The notes below the pieces were generated by a model. The model did not search any database, had not been told where the DNA came from, and was given only the letters and a program-made list of their open reading frames with translations. 64,000 nt of DNA from Polychytrium aggregatum (lineage: Eukaryota > Chytridiomycota > Chytridiomycetes > Polychytriales). Positions 55,024 to 64,000 of the stretch are shown one piece after another; the stretch's first letter is position 1, and each line of letters starts with the position of its first letter. Both the position numbers and the translations under genes were made by a program. Where the stretch lies: NCBI RefSeq assembly GCF_025602895.1, contig NW_026516210.1, positions 620,001 to 684,000 of the forward strand, in the 5' to 3' direction.

Positions 55024-57220
55024 CGAGATGGAACGAGCAAAGCTCTCCGCCATTGTCGACTGGCCCGTCCCCCGCAATGTCTCCGACCTTCGCTCCTTCA
55101 TTGGGTTCTCGAACTTTTACCGTCGCTTCATTGACGGATATGCCAAGATCGCCGGTCCGCTCACGCTCCTGTTCAAGAAGTCCCAGGTCTTCCGCTGGTC
55201 CCCCGACGCCCACAAGGCTTTCCAGTCCCTCAAGGAAGCCTTCGTCTCCGAGCCCGTCCTTGCGCACCCCGACCCATCCAAGCCCTTTGTCGTGGAGTCT
55301 GATGCCTCAGACTTTGCGATCGGATGCGTCCTGTCCCAGCGCGGCTCCGATGGCCACCTGCACCCGTGCTCCTTCCACTCCCGCACGCTCATGGATGCTG
55401 AACGCAACTACAGCATCTATGAGAAGGAGCTCTTGGCCATCAAGGAGGCTTTCGAGGTCTGGCGACACTACCTCGAAGGTGCCCAACACCCAGTCCAAGT
55501 CCTTACCGACCACAAGAACTTGGAATACCTGGCGTCGGCCCGCATCCTCAACCAGCGACACGCCCGGTGGTCGCAGTTCCTGTCTCGGTTCGACCTCCGG
55601 ATCCAGTACCTCCCCGGTCCAAAGAACGGCAAGGCCGACGCTCTCTCCCGCCGCCCGGACTACGTCCCTCCGTCCGCACCTGTGTCCAAGGAGCCTCCCC
55701 CGTTGCTGCCACCTTCGTCGTTCGCCTGTGCCGTCCGTCGCTCCTCGGATGCAAGTTCCACTCGCCCTGTGGACTTGCTCAAGCTCATTGCCGAGGAGCA
55801 ACCCAAGGACCCGTCCCTGGACCAGCTCCGCAACGATCCCAAGTATGTCCTGAAGGATGGTCTCCTCACCTTCATGGACAAGATCGTTGTGCCCGAGTCG
55901 TGTCGAGTCCCCGTCCTCAAGTCATGCCACGATCCTGTCGCTGTTGGACATCCTGGCATTCGGCGGACTCGGGCACTGATCTCGAGGCAGTTCTGGTGGC
56001 CCTCAATCCGCAAGGATGTCCAGGCTTATGTCTCGACGTGCGACACTTGTGCACGCTCGAAAGTCCCTCGACATAAGCCGTTTGGATACTTGCAGCCCCT
56101 CCCGACGGCATCGCGACCCTGGTCTCTGGTGACGATGGACTTTATCACCGACCTCCCCGAGTCCAACGGCAAGACTTGCATCTTTGTCGTCGTCGATAGC
56201 CTGACCAAGATGGCCCACTTCCTTCCCTGTCGGTCCCTCCCAAGTGCCGAGGAAACAGCGTCGCTGTTCCTCGACAACATCTTCCGTCTCCACGGTCTCC
56301 CGGACAACATCGTCTCGGACCGAGGAAGCCAGTTCACCTCGCGGTTCTGGCAGGCCCTGTGCTCAGAACTCGGCATCAAGACCAGTCTGTCCACGGCGTT
56401 CCACCCCCAAACCGATGGACAGACTGAGCGGGTCAACCAAGTCATCAACCAGCATCTCCGCTGCTACACCTCGTACCAGCAGGATGACTGGGCGATGCTG
56501 CTCCCGCTCGCCGAGTTCTCATACAACAACCTCGAGCACACCTCGACCAAGGCCTCCCCGTTCCTGGCGACTTACGGCTTCAACCCTCGATTCGAGTCTC
56601 CGGTCCTTCCTTCCAGCCTCGATGTCCCCTCCGCGACCGACCGAGTCGAACACCTTCAGCACAACTTGGCGTTGCTGAAGGAGAACCTCGAGAAGGCCAA
56701 GGCGGACTACAAGCGCTTTGCGGATGCCCACAAGTCCGACGCTCCCAAGTTCGCTCCTGGCGATCAAGTCTGGGTCCTAACACGCAACATCAAGACCACC
56801 CGTCCAAGCAAGAAGTTGGACTACCAGCGCATCGGACCCTACAAGATCGTCGAAGCCATCGGTTCCCTCGCCTTCCGCCTCGACCTTCCCAAGGATCTCA
56901 AGATCCATCCGGTGTTCCATGTCTCCCTCCTTGAGCCCCACAAGTCGAACACCCTCCCCGGCCGCATCCAAGACCCTCCTCCGCCAGTCCGCGTCGACGA
57001 CCACTTGGAGTATGAAGTCCAGGAGATCCTCGACTCCAAGCTGGTCCGCGGTAAGTTGAGCTATTTCGTTGATTGGAAGGGCTACTCGACTGATCATCGC
57101 AGCTGGGAGCCCGCCAACTACGTTAACGCTCCCGACAAGATAGCCGACTTCCACCGCCGGTACCCCGACAAGCCTGGACTTATTGTTCGCAGGAGTGGCC
57201 GTAGTTTGGGGAGGGGATGA
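55024..57220 (+). pseudogene. pol: pol of outer family A element, 3' part
   Basis: Continues the outer pol after the nested insertion: rest of the reverse transcriptase, RNase H (VVESDASDFAIGCVL), integrase zinc finger (HHCC, near 55926-56060), integrase catalytic core (DD35E) and C-terminal chromodomain (about 57004-57120). The frame is open to the TGA at 57218-57220, which abuts the LTR at 57221. A purine-rich tract GGGGAGGGGATGA lies inside the last codons and probably is the polypurine tract. Confidence 0.93.
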
Positions 57221-57605
57221 TGTGATGATCATGCACGTTGGGAACACGTGTGGACTGCTGCGCGTGATGCACCGTGAGTCATGTTTGTTTGTCTTGGCGT
57301 GTATTCCCTGATTGGCTGGCGCCGATGACTCTTACTTCGCCTCCGACTGCGCTGTGCTTCGCCCCTCTCTCTAGCAGCTCCGCCTCCCTCGCACCCCCAT
57401 CTCGTCCCTCGTTTGTCGCTCCACCCCTCTCGCCCACTTTCGCCCTTCGGTTTCCCTCTTGGCTATAAAGCCCCTCCTTTCTTGCACCCATTTTGTATCT
57501 GCAGTTCGAACAACACTTGTTGTTATCTGATAAGTCGTAATATAGCTTATCGTTGTTCGCCAAGCACCTGGTCGTCCAGTGTCGTTGCTTGTCGTGGTCC
57601 TCACA
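57221..57605 (+). repeat. 3' LTR of outer family A element
   Basis: 385 bp, same length and termini as the 5' LTR; followed by the target duplication CCCGG (57606-57610). Confidence 0.95.
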
Positions 57606-57610
57606 CCCGG

Positions 57611-58010
57611 CCCTCGTGGCCGTTATTTCGCAGAGACGACAGCCCTTCGTGGCGGTGTGCCCAGAAAATTTACCGAATTTGTTGGATCCGGGCATGTCAC
57701 TCTGGCAGTACAGCAAGTGACCTCGGAGAGTGAAAGAATGTTCCACGCCATTTTTGTCGACCCTTATCGCCTCAACACCTGGGAGCGAGAGACATTGCTC
57801 CGTCAGCAGCGTGCTCTCGCGAGGATTATGTGGAGTGACCAAGTGATCCACACCAGAGGGGCTTACGCACCGGTCTCAAGTCTCTTCATATCTTCGAAAA
57901 ACGGCTTCAAAAATGTATCAAAGTCACGAGGCGATCGTGGACCAGGCGTAAGCAAGACCGTAATGAGATTTTCCTTTTTGTAGCGCAGAGCAGGTGGAAG
58001 ATTGAAGTTG
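57611..58010 (-). pseudogene. Tnp2-type transposase, middle portion (interrupted gene)
   Basis: Minus-strand segment with the typical Tnp2 block NLPPALRYKKENLITVLLTPGP followed by FDTFLKPFFEDMKRLETG. A later segment reads LLYCQSDMPGSNKFGKFSGH plus a CRLCE zinc-like pair. The last four residues before the outer retroelement and the first residues at 45760 are in the same frame once one CCCGG copy is discounted, so this is the upstream continuation of the 43811-45760 fragment. The N-terminal side is cut at 58010 by the family B element. Confidence 0.8.
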
Positions 58011-58429
58011 TGTGAGGAGTGAACAAGCGCAAGGACGAAGACCAAGTGCTTGGTATGAGCTTTATTAGCTTTTAGCCCCGAACACCAAAGAACAAGTTTT
58101 GTTCGAACTGGTGTTCAACATAGGCTCAGACATGCAGGGCTATTTATAGACCGGGAGAAGGTCGAGGGGCAAAAGTGGGCGAGAAGGGTGGAGCATCACA
58201 GAGAAGCGAGAAGGGGGTGCGAGAGTGGCTGGTGTGCAAGCGAGAGAGGCTTGGCACAGCCCGGGGACATGTGCCGAGCGGTGGGGGAGGCAGGAAACCA
58301 GTAGACGCGGGTGGCAACGGCGCGTGCTCATGCATGGGGGCAAACAAACACGTGGGGACTCATGATTGGTGCGGAGGGCGAGAGCATGCGGGACAATCTC
58401 ATTGGTCCGTTGTGATGCTGGTCATCACA
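58011..58429 (-). repeat. 3' LTR of family B element
   Basis: 419 bp; the pol stop codon at 58430-58432 abuts it. A purine tract GAGGAGGAGATAG (minus strand) sits at the junction. Confidence 0.93.
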
Positions 58430-61400
58430 CTATCTCCTCCTCAAACTACGGCGTGTTCCATCTTGAGTTCTCCTGGGGCCAGGCTTGTCTGGGTAGCGTC
58501 GGTGGTACTCCGCGGCCACCGTTGGGGCAAAGACAATGTCGGCGGGCTCCCAACTTCGATCGGTGACCGGGTAGCCTTTCCAATCGATGAGATAGTGCAG
58601 CTTTCCGCGCACGAACTTGGAGTCTAAGATCTCTTCGACCTCCCACTCCAAGTTCCCATCGATGACCACCGCAGGGGGCGGCGCTTGCACCCGACCCGGA
58701 AGCGAGTTCTTCTTGTAGGGCTCAAGAAGAGACACATGGAACACCGGGTGCACCTTTATGTCCTTTGGCAAGTCCAGGCGGAAAGCCAATGTCCCGACGG
58801 CCTCGAGGATGGTGAATGGTCCAATCCTCTGGTAATCCAGCTTCTTGCTTGGGCGAGTGGTGCTGATGTTACGAGTCAGCACCCAGACTTGATCGCCCGG
58901 ACGCAAGTCGGGAGCCTGGGACCTCCGGAGATCTGAGAAGTGCTTGTAGTCAGACTTTGCCTTCTCAAGATTCTCCTTCAACAGTGCCAGGTTCCGCTGG
59001 AGATGTTCAACCCTCTCCGTGGCAGAGGGAACATCAGGGCCGCCAGCGATAACGGGGACTTCGAACCTTGGGTGGAACCCATAGGTTGCCAAGAATGGCG
59101 AGGCATGTGTTGACGAGTTCTCGAGGTTATTGTAAGAGAACTCGGCCAACGGCAGCAGCTCGGCCCAGTCATCTTGCTGATACGACGTGTAACAGCGCAG
59201 GTATTGGTTGATGACCTGGTTGACCCTCTCAGTCTGTCCATCGGTCTGGGGATGGAAGGCCGTGGACAGACTGGTTTGGATCCCGAGCTGCGTGCAGAGT
59301 GCCTTCCAGAACCGAGAGGTGAACTGACTTCCTCGGTCTGAAACCACTGTGTCGGGGAGGCCATGGAGACGAAAGACATTGTCGAGGAACAGTGACGCAG
59401 TCTCCTCCGCCGACGGCAGTGAACGCCAGGACATAAAGTGTGCCATCTTTGTGAGGCTGCATACCACCACAAAGATGCAGGTGTGACCCTTGGACTTTGG
59501 CAGATCAGTGATAAAGTCCATGGTCAGTGTCCCCCAGGGTCGATCGGCTGTCTGGAGTGGCAACAGGAACCCAAACGGCTTGTGTCGCGGAGCTTTCGAG
59601 CGTGCACAGGTGTCGCACGTCGAGACGTACTCTTTGACATCTTTCCGATAGGTTTGCCACCAAAACTGTCGCGATACCAGAGCCAGAGTCCGTCGGATGC
59701 CTGGATGACCCACAGCGACTGGGTCATGGCACGACTTGAGCGCCGGAACTCGGCACGACTCTGGGACCACAATCCTGTTCTGGAAGGTGAGGTACTGGCC
59801 ATTCCAGACGAACTTCGGGTCACGACGGTATTTGTCTAGACCGGGATCCCGAGCCTGCTCTTCGGCTATGAGCTGCAGCAAGTCCACAGGGTCACTGCGA
59901 CTTGCAACCGAAGAGCGGGCGTCTCTGCTTCGGAGCACGCGTATCACCGCGGCAGGATCGAGAAGCAGAGGCGGATCCCTCGACACGGAGGCCGACGAAG
60001 GGATGTAGTCCGAGCGACGAGACAGGGCATCGGCCTTGCCGTTCCTCGCACCAGGACGGTACTGGATGCGGATGTCGAACCGAGACAAGAACTGGGACCA
60101 CCGTGCATGGCGCTGGTTTAGGATGCGAGCCGTCGCCAGGTACTCCAAGTTCTTGTGGTCGGTCAGAACGGCAACGGGATGCTGGGCGCCTTCGAGGTAG
60201 TGTCGCCACGCCTCGAAAGCCTCCTTGATCGCCAACAGCTCTTTCTCGTATATGCTGTAGTTACGTTCAGCATTCGAGAGTGTCCGCGAATGGAACGAGC
60301 AAGGATGAAGGCGATCATCAGCACCCCGCTGGGAGAGCACGCATCCAAGCGCAAAGTCCGACGCATCTGACTCTACGACGAACGGCTTGGATGGGTCCGG
60401 ATGCACCAGAACGGGCTCCGAAACGAAGGCATCCTTCAAGGATCTGAATGCTTTATCGGCTTCGCGGGACCACTGGAAGCCATGCGTCTTCCGGAAGAGC
60501 CGAGTCATGGGCCCCGCGATCTTTGCGTATCCATCGATGAAGCGTCGATAGAAGTTCGCAAACCCGACAAAGGATCGAAGATCCGAGATGTTGCGCGGTA
60601 TGGGCCAATCCAAGATCGCAGAGAGCTTGGATCGCTCCATACCGATGCCCTCGGGCGAGACCATGAAACCAAGGAACGAGACCGAGGTTTTGGAGAACTC
60701 GCACTTCTCCAGCTTGCAATACAGCTTTGCAGCTCGGAGCTTCGAGAGGACCTGCTTGACGTGCTCTACATGCTGCGACGGGTCAGCACTGTAGATCAAG
60801 ATATCGTCAAGATACGCAATTGCGAACTGGTCCAACTCGGTGCGCAGGACGTCGTTGATGAAGTGCTGGAACGTCGCTGGCGCGTTGGTGAGCCCAAAGG
60901 GCATCACCAAGTACTCGAAGTGCCCATATCGAGTACGGAAAGCTGTCTTCCACTCGTCCCCGGAGCGGATGCGCAGCAGATTGTAGGCTCCACGAAGGTC
61001 CAGCTTAGTGAACACCTTCGCGCCTCGAAGTCGGTCCAGCAGCTCGCCGATCAGCGGTAAAGGGTAACGGTTCTTTACCGTGATACCGTTCAGTGCGCGG
61101 TAGTCAACGCAAAGACGAAGTGAGCCGTCCTTCTTCTTGACGAAGAGGATTGGCGAGCCTGCTGGGGACGACGAAGGACGAACGAATCCCTTGGCAAGAT
61201 TCTCGTCGAGATAGTCACGCAGAGCGTGAAGTTCGGGCTCGGACAGTGAGTACAGAGGCCCGAACTTTGGCGACTTGCCCGGCTCCAAGTCAATGGGGCA
61301 GTCGTAAGGGCGATGCGGAGGCAAGGAGTCAGCTTCCTGTTTAGAGAAAACAGACAGGAAGTCCTTGTACTCCGCAGGCACTTCGACAGTCGCAGTGCTC

Positions 61401-62529
61401 GGCTCGTCAGTGGGCAGGACATGGACCTGAAAGATGGTCAGGGGTTGCGTTCCATGCCTGCATGCATCCAGAGACTCGCGCATCGAGCGGTAATCAATGC
61501 TGCAGACGCGGAGAGGAGCGTCCGAGCTGAGAGGAGGGGCGTGGACAAGGTCAGAATAATGTTCGACGGTTACTTTATTCTGAACAATGTCCGAAGAACA
61601 AACAACAGGAGGAGGTACATCAAGGAGGGAAAGAGAACTGACAGCAGGAGAAGGGGTTTGGGAAGAGCGAAGGGGTTCGGGAGGAACAAGACAAGAAGGG
61701 GAAGACGAAGGTGGGAGCGTAGGAGAGGAGCTTAGATCAATCAAAGGAGTGGAATCATCAAGAAGGGGAGTGACATTGGAAGGAATTTTACAAGACGAAA
61801 GGGAAGAGGTGCATGGAGAGGGGTCGGAATCAACAGAAGGAGGGAGACAAAGAAGACCGCGAGACCAGACAATCTTGGGCTCGGCGGTGCGCAACCAAGG
61901 AAAGCCAAGGATAAGTGGTTGATGTGGAGACCTGATCACATCGAACCGAAGGCGTTGCGAGACGTCCCCGAGAATCACCTCGAGTGGAGCAGTCTCGCGG
62001 AGGATGGGGCCAGACGACAGCGGCTTACCATCCACGCCTTCCACTGCCAAGGGCGAAGCCTTGGAGCAGGTGGGGACAGAGTGTCGAGCAACAAAGTCCT
62101 CGTCGATAAAGTTGCCAGAGGCACCAGAATCGACAAGTCCTTCGCACGACAGAGAATCACCAGAAGGAAGACGAACAGCGACGGGAACAACCAACGAGCA
62201 ACGACGAACAGACGAAACACAAGACTTTGGTTCGGTACCAGCTTCGGCACCAGGGTTGCGGCTAGCACAGACAGTTAACTTTGCCGAGGGTTGGCAGGAC
62301 AGCTCAGGTATTTGCACCTGTGGATGAGGTGCAGTTCCCAGTGACACCAGAGGTGCCACGGGTACTATGCCAGAGCTGAGAGTGTCCGCCGGTCCAGAGG
62401 CAAGGCGAAGCTGTCCGCACATCACTGCTTCCCCAGTACTTACCAAAGGCACCTTACCAATGTCTTCACTTTCGGAAGGCGGTGGGCACGGCTCCGGTTC
62501 AAGGCCTTCACTTAGAACCGGGCCTGGTC
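58430..62529 (-). CDS. pol: pol of family B element (protease-RT-RNase H-integrase-chromodomain)
   Basis: Uninterrupted frame of more than 1,340 codons, continuous with the -1 frame of gag after the GGGAAAC site. Domains in order: aspartic protease (LVDSGASGNFIDEDF), reverse transcriptase with YLDD at 60814-60803, RNase H (VVESDASDFALGCVL), integrase HHCC finger (HDPVAVGHPG ... CDTCARSK), integrase core (TMDFITDLPK, VSDRGSQFTSRF, HPQTDGQTERVNQ) and a C-terminal chromodomain (LIDWKGYPVTDRSWEPADIV). No stop or frameshift was seen, so the copy could be active. Chromodomains of this type usually direct integration to marked chromatin. Confidence 0.93.
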
Positions 62530-63489
62530 GTTTCCCGAACTGAAGTCTTGCACTTCTCCATCCTCGTAAACGATGGTGCGGATGATCCTCGGGCCGGGAG
62601 GTCCAGGGGGCGGTCCGGTAGCTCTGGTAGATCCAAACTTGACGGGGCAGTTTCGTACCAAGTGGCCCTTCTTGCCACAGTACAGGCAGAGTCCAAAGCG
62701 GCGGCGGCGTTGTTTCTCCTCGGCGGTCAGGGGTCCAGAGACGGCAGAGTCCACTTGCATGGGCTCGGAAACAATGTAGGAGGGGTGCGGCGGAGCGAGG
62801 ACGGGCGCGGGAGCGATGGCGGGAACGGCAGCGGAGGCGGAACCAAAGGCGAACTGGGAAGACCGGTAGCGGGCAGGCGTGCTTCGGCGCTCTTGACGGC
62901 GCTCGCGGATTCGTGCATCGAGCTCGTTACAAAGCTCGATGTACTCCTCCAGATCTCGTGGCAGAGGGCGAACTCGCGAAAGTTCGTCTCTGACATCATC
63001 CGACAAGCCAAGTCGGAAGAACGAGATCTTTGCACCGTCGTTCCAAGTCGTATCGGCGGCAATACGAAGGAACTCGGATGCATAGACTGCGCACGGGCGG
63101 TTGCCCTGAGACAGTGTGGTGATCACTGACTCGGCAGTCCTGGCCCGATCAGGGTCGTCAAACACTTTGGAAAAGCGTTCTAGGAAATCGCCAAAAGAGT
63201 TGAGTCGGGGATCACCCATCTCAAGCATCGGAGTCGCCCACTGGAGAGCCGGTCCAGTGAGCAGACTAATGACGAATCCGACCTTAATCGGGTCAGCAGG
63301 GAACCGGTGGGGCTGCATTCGTATATACAGTTTGCACTGATTTACGAATGCCCGGAACCCTTGCCGGTTACCGTCGTAACGGTCCGGCATCTGCACGCTG
63401 TACCCAGCGGCAGGAGCATCGCGAGCTGTCCGGAGCTCGGCGAGCTCGGCCTCCAAGGCACGGAGGCGGTCCACGAGGGCAGGATCCAT
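62512..63489 (-). CDS. gag: gag of family B element
   Basis: About 325 aa from the ATG at 63489 (MDPALVDRLRALEAEL), the start equivalent to family A. An upstream in-frame ATG at 63537 would add 16 residues. The gag domain includes FVNQCKLYIRMQ and ALQWATPMLEMG, and one zinc knuckle CLYCGKKGHLVRNCP. It ends SSGNDQARF, next to a GGGAAAC heptamer (plus strand GTTTCCC at 62530-62536) in the same register as in family A. Confidence 0.92.
   Translation of the reverse strand: MDPALVDRLRALEAELAELRTARDAPAAGYSVQMPDRYDGNRQGFRAFVNQCKLYIRMQPHRFPADPIKVGFVISLLTGPALQWATPMLEMGDPRLNSFGDFLERFSKVFDDPDRARTAESVITTLSQGNRPCAVYASEFLRIAADTTWNDGAKISFFRLGLSDDVRDELSRVRPLPRDLEEYIELCNELDARIRERRQERRSTPARYRSSQFAFGSASAAVPAIAPAPVLAPPHPSYIVSEPMQVDSAVSGPLTAEEKQRRRRFGLCLYCGKKGHLVRNCPVKFGSTRATGPPPGPPGPRIIRTIVYEDGEVQDFSSGNDQARF
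62530..62536 (-). promoter_or_regulatory. candidate -1 frameshift site GGGAAAC, family B
   Basis: Same heptamer and register as family A, although the surrounding gag sequence has diverged. Confidence 0.7.
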
Positions 63490-63650
63490 GGCGGGACTGG
63501 GACTGGGACTGGGAAAAAAAAAAGCGAGGAGGTTCAAGAACAGGAGAGCGAAGAGGGCTCAGACACAAGTGTGCTTGAGGTTCGGACAGGACTAGGAAAG
63601 GGGCGGGGCTAGGAGCGGAAGATACCAAGCAGGTGGTATCAGTAGAAGAG

Positions 63651-63662
63651 AGTTCGAACAAA
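63651..63662 (-). promoter_or_regulatory. self-priming primer binding site, family B
   Basis: On the minus strand TTTGTTCGAACT follows the 5' LTR end. Its complement AGTTCGAACAAA occurs inside the LTR (plus-strand TTTGTTCGAACT at 63751-63762). Confidence 0.75.
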
Positions 63663-63663
63663 G

Positions 63664-64000
63664 TGTGAGGAGTGAACAAGCGCAAGGACGAAGACCAAGT
63701 GCTTGGTATGAGCTTTATTAGCTTTTAGCCCCGAACACCAAAGAACAAGTTTTGTTCGAACTGGTGTTCAACATAGGCTCAGACATGCAGGGCTATTTAT
63801 AGACCGGGAGAAGGTCGAGGGGCAAAAGTGGGCGAGAAGGGTGGAGCATCACAGAGAAGCGAGAAGGGGGTGCGAGAGTGGCTGGTGTGCAAGCGAGAGA
63901 GGCTTGGCACAGCCCGGGGACATGTGCCGAGCGGTGGGGGAGGCAGGAAACCAGTAGACGCGGGTGGCAACGGCGCGTGCTCATGCATGGGGGCAAACAA
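63664..64000 (-). repeat. 5' LTR of family B element, partial
   Basis: The first 337 plus-strand bases match 58011-58347 of the 3' LTR; no difference was noticed. The remainder lies beyond the window. Confidence 0.93.

Larger units (their letters stand above)
45766..57605 (+). mobile_element. Ty3/gypsy chromovirus, outer copy (family A), interrupted
   Basis: LTR retrotransposon with two 385-bp LTRs (45766-46150 and 57221-57605), both starting TGTGATGATC and ending CCTCACA, and a 5-bp target duplication CCCGG. Order gag, protease, reverse transcriptase, RNase H, integrase, chromodomain identifies a Metaviridae chromovirus, Tf1/sushi-like. It sits inside a Tnp2 transposase gene. Its pol is interrupted at 49100 by a second copy in reverse orientation (49101-55018); without that insertion it would be about 5.9 kb. 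The LTRs appear identical on reading, so insertion is probably recent. No env-like gene is present. Confidence 0.95.
58011..64000 (-). mobile_element. Ty3/gypsy chromovirus, family B (5' LTR runs off the window)
   Basis: Minus-strand LTR element related to, but clearly diverged from, family A in every domain. Its 3' LTR is 58429-58011 (419 bp; TGTGATGACC ... CTCCTCACA). Its 5' LTR starts at 63664 on the plus strand and continues past 64000. Gag and pol appear intact. The terminal motif shared with family A is TGTGATGA...CCTCACA. The left flank AGTTG (58006-58010) would be the target duplication; the right flank is outside the window. Confidence 0.93.

Noticed and set aside
46271-57220. endogenous retrovirus (with envelope)
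   Set aside because: Pol stop abuts the 3' LTR in all copies, so there is no room for an env gene; the C-terminal chromodomain identifies Ty3/gypsy chromoviruses.

Overview
This window looks like nuclear DNA from an early-diverging, probably zoosporic (chytrid-like) fungus. It is GC-rich. Genes carry many short introns, mostly GT-AG and about 75-380 bp. The gene set mixes fungus-typical families (ECL1-like zinc proteins, FMC1, chromodomain Ty3/gypsy elements, Tnp2-type transposase) with genes often lost in yeasts (an EED/ESC-like Polycomb protein, an RNF220-like ubiquitin ligase). The taxon is an inference. Exon models come from splice-site and reading-frame logic, not from transcripts.

1-21 kb is a dense housekeeping segment: TIPIN/Csm3-like fork-protection factor (-), RNF220-like E3 ligase (+), mitochondrial ribosomal protein bL28m (+), an unidentified cysteine-rich protein (-), cytosolic ribosomal protein eL15 (-), ZNHIT3/Hit1-like zinc-HIT protein (+), diphthamide enzyme DPH2 (+), the Rab-GEF subunit RGP1 (-) and an 11-exon EED/ESC-like WD40 protein (+). 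TIPIN/RNF220 and RGP1/EED are divergent pairs.

21-34 kb is sparse. It holds four small intronless paralogues, all on the minus strand, that encode ECL1-like zinc-binding proteins. They are separated by long low-complexity intergenic DNA. An FMC1-like ATP-synthase assembly factor sits between the third and fourth.

34-42.6 kb returns to housekeeping genes, all on the minus strand: peroxisomal dienoyl-CoA isomerase ECH1 ending in SKL, type II phosphatidylinositol 4-kinase, and a typical 2-Cys peroxiredoxin with a 10-nt micro-exon.

43.1-64 kb is a nest of mobile elements. A Tnp2-type DNA transposase gene (-) is split by a Ty3/gypsy chromovirus (45766-57605, +, 5-bp target duplication CCCGG). 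That copy is itself interrupted by an almost identical copy in reverse orientation (49101-55018, duplication GGTAT). A second, related chromovirus family (58011 to beyond the window end, -) is inserted further toward the 5' end of the same transposase. All three retroelements share an 11-12 nt self-priming arrangement like that of Tf1/sushi elements, a GGGAAAC slippery heptamer at the gag/pol junction, and a pol stop codon that directly abuts the 3' LTR.
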